DNA from: JBPESP01 sp051710585
GTDB taxonomy: Bacteria > Pseudomonadota > Gammaproteobacteria > Enterobacterales > Enterobacteriaceae
Assembly: GCA_051710585.1 (NCBI GenBank)
Contig: JBPESP010000002.1
Span: forward strand, 1-64,000
DNA length: 64,000 bases
Direction: 5' to 3'
In this document: positions 1 to 12,244 of the stretch, in pieces
How positions within the stretch are numbered: the first letter of the stretch is position 1
Layout of the letters: each line of letters opens with the position of its first letter
Made by a program: the position numbers and the translations under genes
Notes under the pieces: model-generated
What the model saw: the letters and a program-made list of their open reading frames with translations, nothing else
Databases searched by the model: none
What the model was told of the DNA's origin: nothing

Positions 1-1
1 T

Positions 2-382
2 TATTCCAGCAATAATACTGACCGTGCTAGTAGAAGATCGGCGCCAATGTTCATTCTACGCGCGCCCTTATCCGGCGAACGAGTGTCGGTACGTTTCGGC
101 CCTGTGCACGGTCTATTGTACATTATGGGGCGACGGCACGGCCGAACGTTAAAAAAAATCTGGCAAGAGTTGGACATTCCACCATGGCGACGTAACCACA
201 TACCTTTACTATTTTATAATGATAAACTAATTACGGCGATGAGCGTCTTTGTAACCTGGGAAGGTGCAGTACGTGAGCATTGCGCACAATGGCAACTTTT
301 TTGGCAGCCGAACAGAGTAATGGTGCATTGTTCTCCCGAACTAGAGGAGAACAGTAATCAGGACGGCATTTTTTTAAACTAA
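2..382 (+). CDS. tilS: tRNA(Ile)-lysidine synthase TilS, C-terminal part (5' end outside window)
   Basis: TilS converts C34 of the CAU-anticodon tRNA-Ile to lysidine so that it reads AUA; it acts in the cytoplasm. The frame starting at base 2 is open from the left edge to the stop at 380-382, giving 126 residues. They match the C-terminal tRNA-binding domain: a run like LRAP..GERVSVRFGP, then GRTLKKIWQEL and PPWRRNHIPLLFY, all in the expected order. The Met at base 47 is internal, so the real start lies upstream of the window. No stop or frameshift is seen, so the gene is probably intact, although only about a third of a usual 430-residue protein is visible. The last 25 or so residues after the tryptophan-rich tail are not ones I recognise. 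Retention fits an organism that keeps its own translation system. Confidence 0.8.
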   Translation, partial: YSSNNTDRASRRSAPMFILRAPLSGERVSVRFGPVHGLLYIMGRRHGRTLKKIWQELDIPPWRRNHIPLLFYNDKLITAMSVFVTWEGAVREHCAQWQLFWQPNRVMVHCSPELEENSNQDGIFLN

Positions 383-3300
383 GGATAGCAGTAGCCATTA
401 GCGGGCTTGTAGAGCAACCCACGTGAAGGAAAAAGAATCGTTCTGCGCTGACCACCATAGCACTCAACCCGGAATGGGTGAAACTATCAATAATATAATT
501 AAGCCGGATGTCCTGGTTGAGGCCTACCTAGTTGATAATCAGAATGGAGCTAAAAGCTCCCCATTCATAAAGCCATGAGTAAAATATTATCGATATGGAT
601 TGCAATTATTATTCTGAAGTGAATCGGTATTAGCATAATACCCCTCAGAAAGCCTGAAACGCATAAGCTTCTTGAGCTCACCTAGAGGCTGAGTGCGAAA
701 GATAAACTAAAGCTGTGGTGGCGAAATGATCATAGTACGAGAATAAACATACTCTTTAAACCCTATTCTTTCCCCATACTACAGCTTTCCAGGGATACAT
801 AACCCCGATATCGCCAAAATTATATGTGACACTAATCAGATCTATAGTTAATCTGGTTAGATGGATCTGCACAAAATTCACTTCGACATCCATTAGTAAG
901 CCTGCTTTTTATTGTGCCCAATAAAGCCTCTACAGCATGCCCTTGATGTTATTAAAATCACTATTAGAAACCTCTTATAATAGTGTGAAGATGTCGCGGC
1001 GCTTAATCTTATTTTTATCAGCCAGCTTACACTTGGTATAGGTAGTCTGAACACGGGCAGCATAAGCTGGAAATGCGTCCTCATGTATCATGCAATATAT
1101 CTTTATCGATTATACCAACCTGCTTGATATATCATATTTATATTCAACGTAAATAAATACACTTTCTCTTTTTTTCAGATTCTGATATATTGGATACTAG
1201 CGGGCTATAATTGCTTTCTTTAGAATATGTAAATTACAGAACGTATGAATCTTTTTTTTGTTTTTCTTTTTTTTGCTTTCAACCAATTTAATCTGAACCT
1301 TCTTGCTTCCAGTACTTTTTCCCACTTTAGAAATCACCGGTATCAGCGAGGCGGTTTTCTATTCTAGAGCGCGGTGCAGAGATAAGCGCCGTCCACCTGG
1401 TGCGAATAATCACTTTATTAGGATTGTGAATACCATAAATAACCCCTTCGTCTAGCGGTTTATTTTAATCAACTCTTTAATAAAATACTGGTTGTTTAGC
1501 AGTTCAGCCTAACGTGCAGCTGGGCAACACGCTTCTCTTAGAAGTATGAATTTCTCGCGCAATTCAACTAGTATCAGACATTCAACACCTTTTTTGCCAA
1601 CAGGGTCTAGAGTAGGCAGGCGGACGGCATCATCAATTTACTCTTTTGATTTTTAGTAGCAAAGTGTACTTCTGACTGTAGTTATAGCGCTCGCTCCCCT
1701 GCACCTCTCCTCCTCGATGGAGTCTAGAGCTACTGGCAGCCTAGCAATATATGGCTACTTTTTTGCTGAGTAAGATATTCAAATATTTCCCCAGACGCAG
1801 TGCACTCGACAGAATCAGCAGTTTCTCCTTTATGGCTACGTGTTCTATGAGAGGTTGGCACTTATCTCCAATTTAGCTGCTCAATAATACCCCGCTTGGT
1901 GTTAGAGGGATACCGATAATATGCTTAATCTTTAGTCTTGGGGTAATTCTAGTGACATCTGCATTTAATATCTTCTTTATCTCCGGCGTTAATAAGAGTG
2001 GGCAAACGGCTTGTTATGGTCTGTACCGCATAACGCTATACATCCGCTGCTGTGATAATGTTTTATGCCAGTAAAGGCCTTAGGCTCACTAGATAATCAG
2101 TTAGCCCATAAAATACCAAAATTAGCTCAGGGGTAAAGGGGGTCCGCGTATCGGATACGTCTCCTTTTTTATATTCAGGGACCTGCTGCCTGCTATCTAG
2201 CAGGCAGGCTATTATCTACTAGCATTTGTACCAAATTTCGCTGCTGGTATATCTGATACGCTTTAAACACTGAACCAGTGCCAGTGATACACCTACATCT
2301 ATTAACTTTTAGTTGAATGCAACAATAAAGAATAATCACACCATTGACCCTGCGTAGATCGGCAGAGCAGTTAGCATAGCGCTCTTGTCATAGTATTTTC
2401 CTTGCCAGTCTACTAAAATATGCAGTAGAATGCCAACGGCGTTGGATACAAAACCCCGCATAGAAAAATATAATCAAAATAAAGTGTTGAATTAAATCAT
2501 CCATCCCCTCGAGATGAGGCACCACTTCTCTTCAACTTTTCAGGAAACAGAATTTCTAAACTCTCCTCGAGCTATTCATTCAGCACAGAGATAAAGACTC
2601 ACCCATTCTTCCAGAATGCCTATTTCTGCCCATCCCTTACAGACTCTGTAGCCTTTTTTTGTATTAGCTTGAACGACAAATATTGCAAGGCCTCGAGTAA
2701 TGTTTCAACCTTTGAATCCTTATACTCTGCTGCAGGCATGACCTTTCACAAGGATTTTTTTCCAGATTAGGGGTTGGTGACCTTTTAGATTATACACATA
2801 CTCATCAGTATTGCTTTGTCTGTTCTAGAGGCGTTTATCGAAGCTACTTGCACTGCCGTTAATACTATGATTTTATGAATGAATAATATTATCAGTCTTC
2901 AGGGTAAATAAAGCATATCCACCTGTTATCCTCAATATTGCTACCGTTTTTAAATCAGGTGGATGATAGTATGATTTTCACTAAAAAATTCATTTTTTTA
3001 CCGAAAAAATGTGTTTAGATCTTTATGTTCTGCAAACACAATAACTATAACTACTCCTTATAACTGCTCCTACAGAATAAACACTACTGATCGCTTGAGA
3101 TAATGAGGTGGGCACCGATAGCTTTAATCGCTGCCATCAACTCTGCTGATGAACTACTATTAGATCTCATCCATGCCACTTTAGCTAAAATATTCTCATG
3201 TTCTTTCTTAGCATCAATCATTGCACCTTGTATATGCCATTGTCTCCACGATGTGGTATCTGCGTGTATCTACTATACAAGCCTTTTTAGCACTTGGGTA

Positions 3301-3480
3301 AGCAACCTGGTAGTCTACCACGCCAACTGATTCAGATATCAGTGCTGCACCTGGTTTCTGACCGCAACTTCACCGAAGTCAGTAATTAAAATAGTCAATG
3401 AGTGCAGGCGTAATCTGTTTATGATCCGCCTCCGACGTTAAATTTCTTAGATTAACCAAAGCCGTGATACCAGCTTCATA
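383..3480. other. Eroded DNA, no recognisable gene
   Basis: All six frames are broken by frequent stops and the longest frames are under 80 codons. In Escherichia the genes after tilS are rof, yaeQ, nlpE and proS; I looked for these and could not read any of them. A perfect hairpin lies at 2186-2207 and a smaller one (GGAGCT/AGCTCC) at 546-560. Nothing else could be assigned. Confidence 0.6.
2186..2207. repeat. Perfect inverted repeat, 9-bp arms, 4-nt loop
   Basis: Arm CTGCCTGCT (2186-2194) and its exact complement (2199-2207) are separated by ATCT. It has no T-run on either side, so it is not a canonical Rho-independent terminator. It stands in DNA with no gene left. Confidence 0.85.
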
Positions 3481-3489
3481 AGCTTAAAT

Positions 3490-3665
3490 GGATAAATACT
3501 AGGTAGTATATTTCATGTGGTAACCCGGAGAATATCGTTAAGCCAGAACTGCACCACCTTAAGCGTCTTTGGCGATGGCAGATCGTTATCGGTAACTATT
3601 ACTATATTTACTGTATCGTGGTGCAGGCTCAGCGGGTATAAATATATTTCTGTTACAGCGCTATC
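3490..3665 (-). pseudogene. Phage baseplate-J-like fragment (tentative)
   Basis: Read on the minus strand, this stretch gives residues like IVTDNDLPSPKTLKVVQFWL, followed by LNDILRV. This resembles the part of P2/Mu baseplate-J proteins where a beta strand ending in VL..(D/E)N is followed by PS..LL.AV and a later RPV. The frame is lost on both sides. A diverged second copy of the same block lies at about 32660-32790, which supports a common gene family. The family assignment rests on memory of the motif only and is weak. Confidence 0.3.
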
Positions 3666-4096
3666 GGAGGTGGTGTTATCATAGACGGATATTGAAGTGA
3701 CTATACAAAAACTTACTGTTTTTCGCTGTATTGAACATTGAATACAGGGGGAATTTAATAGTTCTACTATGGCAGGCAGGCACTAAGAGGTTATCTAAAA
3801 ACGCCTGAGCAGGCCCCTCCGTTAAATGCAAATAAAAACAACAGTAAAATTATTTTTTATCTTCTTTAATGCTCAATATAATTGCGCTTCTGTAACTCAT
3901 CTGAAATACGAGTGTATTAGGAGGCGATAAATCCAGTACTAACCTTAATTGATGGCTTAATGCTTGTGAGTGTGGCCTAAAATTCCAACCTAACAGCGCT
4001 ATAAATAGGGTTTTATTGATTCCTGAAACTTTCAGCATGTAATTGTATATAGAAGTATTTTTTCCTAAATACTCATGTATAAACGGGTCAATAGGA

Positions 4097-4123
4097 CCTC
4101 CTCAAAAGGAGGATAGGTTTTTT
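4097..4123 (+). terminator. Terminator-like hairpin with T-run
   Basis: Arm CCTCCT (4097-4102), loop CAAA, arm AGGAGG (4107-4112), then a short spacer and six T residues ending at 4123. The stem is short and no gene is left upstream, so it may be a relic of a former terminator. Confidence 0.4.
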
Positions 4124-5715
4124 GGCGCGTGCGGCGTTTAATCTGTTCAATCGGAATAAAAGCTTTTATTATAAGCTGTATCTCATGAATTATATAATTT
4201 TATAAAATAGTGTAATTTTCATTTAAATAAATGAAATCTTTAAAAGTTTAAACACCTATATAAGTCTTTAGATAATAGGAAGTTATCTATCCCCCTGACG
4301 CGGTCAATCAAAGTATGACAAGCCCCCCCTTATTATACTAGGCCATATATCAGCTGCTCTGAAGAAAGAGAGCTAGGAGATAATACTGGAAGTACAATCA
4401 AAATAATAGCATCAAAGTTAAGACACAACCAGCGTGGACCATGCGTCCTGATATGCTCCTGTATAATGTCAGGCAAGGTGGATACATCAGAAATGCAAAA
4501 TAACGTTAATTCTGATACTCTCCAATACCCTACTGCTGCCACAGAATCCTATTGCACAATGGCTAACCGATAAGACGCTGAATAAGGTGGTAATGATAAA
4601 CTAGCTCGCGGCAGTGAGCGCGGCAGTCTTGCCTATACTTAATCTTCAATAATAGCTGGTGCGTCTTTATTTAGTTATTGGTTTAGGATTTAGTATCTAC
4701 TTCGCCTTAATGCATGAAATCATTTCATGATAATATAAAAAATTGGTAGATTCATGTTAGTAAATAACTTAGATGCCTTCCGTATTAGCCTCAGCTCACT
4801 TTTTATTGGAAACTATGCGCATTCTATATGACCCCGAAGCTGTAACTAGCCATATTAGGTAGGTTGATACTGATTATTTCTGGTCGCCCGGTAGGGCGGA
4901 GAACAACATCTGTAAAAAAACCACATCATTTCCAGGTACTAAAACGTTCCTAAGCTACTGAAGCATCCGTTTATAACATTAAATAAATTTAATTTCTTTA
5001 AAGAAAATAATGGTATCAGTCATCATCACTGTATAGAGTTTCCTTGAATTTATTCAAGCATCATACTTAGGCCTTTAAGCCTCAATCTAATGGTGTATGA
5101 CTGCCTAGCAGCCTCTTAGTAAAGGTTACATCCTGAGAAATCCACCTTGCCGCCGTCATTGTCATACATCTCTTCCTTTTTTGGATTCCAGTTTATTAGA
5201 AGATTAGGTGCGTTTCGTCGCTGTTCGTGATAGCGGTGTAGGCAACATTGTAATCTACTTTGTTGGTGGACTAATATCATAAGGCTTACCAACTTAACTT
5301 GATTTAGAAGGCTTCTCTATCCATCAGTAAACTTTGTAGCTATTTAATAACCATCCCACGACTAGATAGAGTGGCAGAACAGACCGAGTTGGCAAATAAT
5401 GAAGTGATTGTTAGAGCATCTAAAACGAGGAATGACTTATTAAGGGATTCCTTTTCCTTAAAGGAGGATAGTGGTAGACGGTAGGGTAAGGATAGTAGTA
5501 ACTACGATGTTAGTACATTACCAATCCCAAATAAGATGACGATCAACATAATATAGACGAATAGCGTTATCGACGTTGGGTACAGTAATGGACAGATTAT
5601 TTTCGGCGGCATGACACTATGCGTGAGCTAAATACCAAGCGATAACTCGATAATTATGCGGAATAACAGAAATATGCATACTAGTATCAACGTCACTATT
5701 ATTGCAATGCAAAAT

Positions 5716-5746
5716 ATCCTGAATTAATTTTCAATTAATTCAGGAT
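5716..5746. repeat. Perfect inverted repeat, 14-bp arms, 3-nt loop
   Basis: Arm ATCCTGAATTAATT (5716-5729) is followed by the loop TTC and the exact complementary arm (5733-5746). The stem is AT-rich and lacks a U-tail, unlike a normal terminator. It has no mismatch although the surrounding DNA is decayed. Confidence 0.9.
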
Positions 5747-7588
5747 TCATTGAAACTCAAAAAATGTATCCATGTTGGACGGTTTAGAATTATTTCTAAA
5801 AAAAAAATCAAACTAACTTACGAATAATTAAACCCACGTTTGTTATAACTATTATTGCAAAATTAATATTAATAGATACTATAAAAAAATATTACATAGT
5901 GAGTATGGTTAGTTAACTACTACATTTAGTACCCTGGCGATAAAATTTTTAAGAAGGGCGTACTTTTATAAAAGTAACCTACTTTCAGTTTTTTTTTTGG
6001 AGGTTATCCTGTGTGATCCCGTTTAAGCTCTTGCTTTGATCATGTTTGTGGATATCTCCAACGCATTTGGCGCCAGTGTTAACCTTAATCCACAGAAAAG
6101 GGGTTGGCCATTAATTCAAGCAATAATGTCATAACTTTTAACCCCCCTTGTGGCAATCAAGGCCGCATCCTTCAACCAGACCTGCGAGCTATTGAGATTG
6201 ACTTTACTCATCGGTGATTTTAGCCGAGTTTGTATAGTGATAAACGCGTTAAGCTATTGCTTCTTTATCGGCGGTGATCTAGTTATTCTGCACATCAAAC
6301 ACACTGATGATATTGACCGGAATTAAATGAAAGTTATTGAGATTATTAGTATAGATCCAGATGTGCATCACATATTTAGCGTTAAATAGTTGCACTTTCC
6401 TCATGTCGTTATACGATTTGTAATTTTTTTTTGGCAAGGAGGCGATATAATCCGGAATATTTTCTTAGTCATTTTCATTATTACTGATAAAATAGCGACC
6501 ATGAAGAAACTAGTGGTAGATTTTCTCTACTTGTAAGCCTCCATTACTAAACTGCTTATGGTAACAGAAACAATAGTTTACTCTGCACTTGAACCTCTGG
6601 CCGATATCCAGATCTAGAACCGCTTCAAAGATCAGCGGGATGATGCTGGTAGCAGGCGTGCCCCTTATAGGCACCATGTACATCAAATAATCAATATCGT
6701 TCATATTCTCTTCAATTATTCTGCATCAGGCTACCTTGCAACTCAAAGCGTCCGTGCTGAGATATGATAATAAATGACAACCACCCATGCGAATATAGGC
6801 CAATCAATAAAATACTTAGATATAAAATTTAGCCTTTTATTTTAAGACTTTTCGGCGGTATCAAGCTAATATTTATTATAATTCTTCTTAATCTGTCATC
6901 TCTTTTGAGGCTACTCCCTATACTGGGTTTCACCTTCTTTACACCAGCAAAGATGACCTTATCGTCTTCCTGTAACTTGCAATAGCGACTTTGTTATTGC
7001 TATCAACACCTGTAACCCCCTTATGCACCTCACTACAAAGCTAGGGTTACAACCCTATTACCTATTAATGCAACAAAATAGCATTTTAATCAACTTTTTA
7101 ATATAATCTTGCGTGCAAAAAATACAAGGCAACAATATATATTACGGATCAGGGAAAACAGTGTACAAAGTAATGGAATTCGTAGTCTCATCGACCGTGC
7201 CGTTAGAAAATTCTAGCAGAACCCCTTTACTAAGGTATATTCGCTATCGTTTTACATCAGTAGATACACTACTGCTACCTTGGCTAGTGCGACACCTATT
7301 TCAGCCTATCTTTCTACAGCTCCTAGCGTAGATGTAGAAAATTATTACTTAATTGAGTCACATCAACATATACCATGTCTAACTTCTGCACAGTCGCCAT
7401 AGGCCTTGTTTATGCGTTGGTCACTATTCGCAGGTCTTTGGTGAAGATGGATTCGCTTATGTGGCCCGCTTAGCGGAGAAATAATGAGGGGGAGGGTATT
7501 AAGACATATTAATTCTGCCGGTTTTTTCCAAAAAGGCTTTAGCATCCTCATAGGGGTACCATTTTATTTTAGAGTGACTAGCGACTGA

Positions 7589-7609
7589 TGTTAGTCCTGG
7601 CGACTAACA
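7589..7609. repeat. Perfect inverted repeat, 8-bp arms
   Basis: TGTTAGTC (7589-7596), loop CTGGC, complementary arm 7602-7609. It sits in gene-free DNA. Confidence 0.75.
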
Positions 7610-7884
7610 CAACTAGTGAAGGATATTTTTCTATAGCAGATGGGATACTCGGACAATCTTACATCTGTCTACGCTTTTGTCGCTCTTAGTTTTATTATAT
7701 ATGGGACTGATAGATTATGCAGAATTAATTTGCTATTAGAGATACATCTACGTGCCATTAATTTCTTTTTATAAAGTTACGTTTAGGATAATACCATTGA
7801 CCTATGGTAGGGGTTTTCCGAGACACGAAAAGTGTCATACGATCCAGTAAATAAGCAATGAATTCAATGTTTTTGACATTAAAA

Positions 7885-7905
7885 TGCTCACTTCAGGAGT
7901 GAGCA
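7885..7905. repeat. Perfect inverted repeat, 8-bp arms
   Basis: TGCTCACT (7885-7892), loop TCAGG, complementary arm 7898-7905, followed by a T-rich stretch. It could be an old terminator on the plus strand. Confidence 0.7.
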
Positions 7906-8699
7906 ATGCTGTTTATTTTCTACTTTTAGCTCATTTATTATCACAGCCTGCAAAAATAAAACTACTGGAAAGCATCAGAGCGTACTGGTCCCTCCCAAGA
8001 TAATAAACCCTTTATTTTTATAGATAAAACTCAAGATTTCAATTTTAAAAAAAATAATCAAGGGATCGCTCGATCTAAAGATAGAGTTTTAGATTATATT
8101 TTTATCATACTATTTTAAGGATCATTCTTAAATGTCTCTAAATCCAAAGATCCCCCGCTTTAGCATAAAAAATGATATTTTTAGGAAATAAAAAAAAACG
8201 CTAAGATATAGTATATTCCACTATCAATGTCTCTTTCAGAGAAAAAAGATCTGCTATATCGCTAAATAATAGCGCGGCACTGGCTGGGATAAAAAACGCT
8301 TTGTGCGATTATTGATACTTTAAAATAAAGTCGTGTTATTCAATAAAATATTTCACAAAGCTGATAGTAAAATTCAAGTTTTTTTAAAAATAAAGCATCA
8401 AAAAAATATATAGACAATTCACTTTATGTATTAACAGAGACAAGAATGTACATTCTTAATACTACCATATCTCACTGCTACTGTAAGTAGCATAAGCTTA
8501 TTGGAAATATTGCTTCATAAATTAAAATTCATGAGTAAAATAGCCCTGTTACAGGAAGTGCGATCGCTACTATTTTATGAATGTACGGCCAGCTAGAAGC
8601 GAGACTCGACCACTGCATATCAAAGCAGCAATTACCCATAAAAACTATGCTGCCAGCGTAAGACGTTTATATCGCACACTTACATGACTAGCTATATAT

Positions 8700-8730
8700 A
8701 AAACTGCCTGTTTATTCCCGGCAGTTTTTA
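8700..8730. terminator. Probable relic Rho-independent terminator
   Basis: AAAACTGCC (8700-8708), an 11-nt loop, and GGCAGTTTT (8720-8728) with further T. The A-run before and T-run after a GC core is the layout of a bidirectional terminator. It lies about 400 bp beyond the 3' end of the minus-strand priC remnant. Confidence 0.6.
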
Positions 8731-9109
8731 TCTGTAAATCGAGTCATGCATCCTAGTATTTTAACTTACCAACATGCCACGTATGAGTCCAATGTACACT
8801 GTAGGCAAAATGACGCGCTGCACTCCGCCTGAGAATCTACGCTTATGCAGCTTGAAAATGATTACTCTGCTGTGTCTGCTTCTTCGAAAGAAATCATTTT
8901 GACAATTTTCAATGCCCCAGTGTAGTTCATTTTCTAGCTGCATAATAAATCAATCGCTGATCTAATTTCAGGGTTATTCATCTTTGAGAGTAACCTCGCT
9001 CTCCTACACAACTAAAGCTATAAACAAAAGTATAGATAATATTATTTTACTCCCAAGATGAATAAATAACCAATTTATGCCTTGGAAGAATTATTTTGTT
9101 CATTTACCC

Positions 9110-9830
9110 CATTCGCGGGGCGTTATTTAATATTCTAGATAGATCAACACCCCTGTGCCTGTAACGTATAAAACGTCCTTCCAGCCCAGTGATTTCTAGC
9201 TGTAAATGCTGAGCGTAGTCAAGATTTTTTTTTAGAGCAGTTCTGCAAGAACTATCATGATTGAGCTAATTACCAGCCTACCACCTCTCATTATCCTAAT
9301 GTTCTGTCAGCGCGCTGCCATGGTGTTTACGATGCAAATTTACGCGGTTAATTTGTGGAAAATTGACAGTATTTAATCAGCGAAACACTGGACTAACCAG
9401 GGAACGCGCGAAGTATTAACCCCCTGTTCCATTGTGCTAGTTAAATAAGGGAGTGTTTTGCACGACCTTCAAGTAGATGCTCCTGAACTTGTTGCCGTGT
9501 ACACTGAATACCAGGGGGGTTAAAATGGAATTACTGCAGCAAGGGGTTATCCTCTAAGTATCGATGCGGGCGGTTAATTCGTTGAATCTGTGCGTCAAAA
9601 GCGCTAATCAGTTTAAGATGTGTGCATACCATTTACCTGTAACGAAGAACATCTGAGTCGACTTTTACAAAAAACCATTTTTTCAGTGATGCAAAGCATT
9701 AATGCAGAGGGTGCTGCGGCGCATCTTGCTTGCGCAAAATCAATAATTTGCCTCTTAAAGGTTTGCCGCCAGTTGCATTTTGCGGTAGTTTGCATAGATT
9801 TTAGCGCTTTCTTGCACGGTTAGACTTGTT
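9110..9830 (-). pseudogene. priC: Remnant of primosomal replication protein PriC
   Basis: PriC helps reload the replicative helicase at stalled forks. On the minus strand the pieces can be read in the right order but in different frames: an N-terminal stretch around 9613-9795 ending in a region like FCKS..CSSLQ, then a block like WQRALT.EH.DNER at about 9300-9345, then LQLEITGLEGRFIRYRH at about 9160-9215, which matches the end of PriC (coiled region with E.LEGR..RCR). Stops and frameshifts separate all pieces. Its position, divergent from and next to apt, is the Escherichia arrangement (priC, ybaN, apt). The ybaN gene that should lie between is not visible. Confidence 0.6.
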
Positions 9831-9888
9831 TAAGCCATGATAAGCGCCGCGTTGATGATGAATTGAGGCTTTTCCAAGCATACCCACT

Positions 9889-10440
9889 ATGACCGCTACG
9901 GAACAACAATTAGCATTAATCAAGCAAAGCATTAAATCAGTTCCGGACTATCCGAAACCTGGCATCCTGTTTCGTGACGTCACTAGTTTGCTGGAAAACT
10001 CACGCGCTTATGCCGCAAGCATTGCGCTATTAGCTGATCGCTTTCGCGATGCTGGCCTAACGAAAATTGTTGGCACCGAAGCACGTGGATTTTTGTTCGG
10101 CGCACCAGTCGCGTTGGCGTTGGGATTGGGGTTTATTCCAGTACGTAAACCCGGCAAGTTACCGCGTGAAACTATTAGTGAAAACTATATTCTTGAATAT
10201 GGCAGTGACAGCCTCGAAATCCATAAGGATGCTATAGTCCCTAGCGATAAAGTACTAGTGGTAGACGATCTCCTGGCCACGGGAGGAACTATCTGCGCTA
10301 CGGTAAAACTAATTCGGAGGCTCGGCGGCAAAGTGCAAGATGCAGGCTTCATTATTAATTTAGCCGACCTTGGAGGTGAAATGCTTCTTAATAGTATCGG
10401 CGTAAGCAGCTATAGCTTAGTACTATTTTCCGGGCACTGA
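9889..10440 (+). CDS. apt: Adenine phosphoribosyltransferase
   Basis: Apt makes AMP from adenine and PRPP in the cytoplasm (purine salvage). The 183-residue product has the same length as the Escherichia enzyme and begins MTATEQQLALIKQSIKSV. The DYPKPGILFRDVTSLL block is at about residues 20-35, GTEARGFLFGAPVAL at about 62-76, and the PRPP-binding loop VLVVDDLLATGGT at about 119-131; all are complete. The ATG at 9889 matches the family start. No good Shine-Dalgarno sequence precedes it; the nearest is GAGG, about 20 nt upstream. Ancestrally it heads apt-dnaX-ybaB-recR, and the other three are dead here. Because purH and purD are also dead in this window, salvage through Apt is likely important to the cell. 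C-terminal changes (YSLVLFSGH) are minor. I consider it functional. Confidence 0.95.
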   Translation: MTATEQQLALIKQSIKSVPDYPKPGILFRDVTSLLENSRAYAASIALLADRFRDAGLTKIVGTEARGFLFGAPVALALGLGFIPVRKPGKLPRETISENYILEYGSDSLEIHKDAIVPSDKVLVVDDLLATGGTICATVKLIRRLGGKVQDAGFIINLADLGGEMLLNSIGVSSYSLVLFSGH

Positions 10441-10489
10441 TGAGAACAGTTTTGCGGTATAAGGCATATGCTCTGGCGTCCCCTCCGAC

Positions 10490-11945
10490 GTGAATTATGA
10501 ATCACGAAATCTTAGGTACTTTCCCGTAAGTGGCATCCCAAACATTTGGCGATATAGTAAGCTAGGAATGTACTCTGACGACTACTGGCAACGGCCTTCA
10601 TTGGGTAAGTTTTTTCATGTCTATCTTTTATTCGACAATCGCGAGATAGGTGAGACAACAATTGCCCATCTACTTTACAAAAAAGGCTGAACTGCGAAAT
10701 CAGTATCATAACTACCCCGCAACCAATGTAATAATTGCCAGAAAATCAATAAAGGTCATTTATCGATCCGATTAAAATCAGATACCACATTCTCCAGTAA
10801 AGTTGAATATACCTGTAAGTTTTAGATAACCTTCAACATTCACCTCACGTGAAAGTTTCTAGCCCGCGACATCTACGGAAACAGATGCAATACCATAAGT
10901 CTGAGAGACCAGGAGATTGTCATGTGGAATAGAAGGGAAGTGAGCTCTGATAAAGTAAATTTGATGCTTAAAACACTTAACAGCAAGCAAACGCTGGCAC
11001 TTATCGAGGTTTTAGAAGCTACCGATTGGGCGATGATGGCGTAACTTGCAAAATGCGCTGCTTGAGAGATATAAATTGAGAAAGTCTACTTATTGAGGTG
11101 CTTTCTTTAATTAAATCGTTAGGCTTTTATTAGAATACCACATTTGCCTAATTTAGATCAATGTTTACCGCCGACCTATCTGAGACTGTACTGTCAGACT
11201 CTGCTTATTGGATAAAAAGAGTTACCTTTTTCGCTGAATCCCCGGATGGGGTGGTGAAATGACGCTAGTGTGTATCCTGGCGTCCTATTACGCTATATAT
11301 GTTGTAGTGGAAGCGGTGACGAACGCCAACCAGCACGAAAACAGATTAAACTGCTACAACCGGGAGGAACCTCTCCAAAGCAACAATAGCACCCCGTCAC
11401 TGGAGTGACCATAGAAGCCGGTGACCACCAGGACGTATCTGCCAGTGGTGCAAACATGGTGCTCTGGCATTTAGTGATAACCCATTTTAGAGGTGTACTG
11501 CTCTGACGTGTGCTAGGTAACACCTTGGACAGATCTAGAACCAATAAAGATTCTGAAGGCGCTGAGCTACGTACGCCACTGGCGCATAAAAAATACCAGA
11601 GATGGCATTATTCTTAGGTAAAGAATCACTGATGCTCCTGATCCCTGTTCGGCGTAAGCCAACCGTTTTGCAGTACCTATTTTGCAGTACCTAATTAGTG
11701 CAGTAGCTACCTTTAAATGCCTAGAAAGAGGATTTAAGGCCAGGTGAAATCTATTTTCAGTAGCAGCGTTAGTTAAATTAACCGTAATGGCAGATGATAA
11801 TGCAACGATAAAATGCCATAGGCATCTTACTAGCTGATTTATAAAAAATAAACTGATCCAAGCACGGGAAATAATTATGAACGATACGTATATTCAGAGG
11901 CTACGACACTTTTTCGATGCTACCTATATCAAAATAGTATCCAGC
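10490..11945 (+). pseudogene. dnaX: Remnant of DNA polymerase III tau/gamma subunit
   Basis: DnaX is the ATPase of the clamp loader and couples the polymerases at the fork. The start ATGAATTATG at 10490 lies 50 bp after apt, as expected. Recognisable pieces follow in order: SLGKFFHVYLLFDNREIGET around 10597-10660, where the Walker A lysine is lost (GVGKT reads as EIGET) and a stop follows soon after; a stretch matching LLIGRKELP..P..RMGVEMTL at about 11198-11265; and a C-terminal stretch matching QARESII.DTNIQ.LRRFFDA at about 11860-11920. The remnant is about 1.46 kb against roughly 1.9 kb for the normal gene, so there are internal deletions as well as frameshifts and stops. No frame longer than about 85 codons remains, so neither the tau nor the gamma form can be made. 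An intact copy elsewhere cannot be excluded. Confidence 0.9.
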
Positions 11946-12013
11946 ATAATAACCCCACCACACTATAGTAAGAAGTTGACAGTGCGGGACGATACAACTT
12001 AAGAGAGAAGATT

Positions 12014-12240
12014 ATATTTTATAAAAGTGGAATAGATAATCTGATTAAATTAGCTTAACGATTGCAGGAAAATACAGCGGTTGAAAGAAAGAGATCGCGC
12101 AGCATTAATATCGCACATAAATTGCCTCTGTGTCGAAGTCGATCCAAGCCTACTGGTGGAGGATGACAAAGATGTGCTAGAAGATCTGATCATGGCAACT
12201 AGAGGCGTCTAGCGCAGACGTTAATCAACGCGATATTTTG
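12014..12240 (+). pseudogene. ybaB: Remnant of nucleoid-associated protein YbaB
   Basis: YbaB/EbfC is a small dimeric DNA-binding protein encoded between dnaX and recR. The start codon appears mutated to ATA at 12014, followed by a degenerate copy of the usual beginning. A segment like ELKERDRAA (for EEIAQ) leads into one matching CRRVEIDPSLLE.DKEMLEDL at about 12118-12200, in broken frame. The C-terminal part is not recognisable. Order and spacing after dnaX are as in Escherichia. Confidence 0.8.
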
Positions 12241-12244
12241 GAAT

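Larger units (their letters stand above)
3666..9109. other. Eroded DNA with scattered hairpins, no recognisable gene
   Basis: No frame exceeds about 75 codons and none resembles a known protein. In Escherichia, mscK and acrR would lie left of priC; I could not read either. Perfect inverted repeats occur at 4097-4112, 5716-5746, 7589-7609, 7885-7905 and 8700-8728. Confidence 0.6.
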
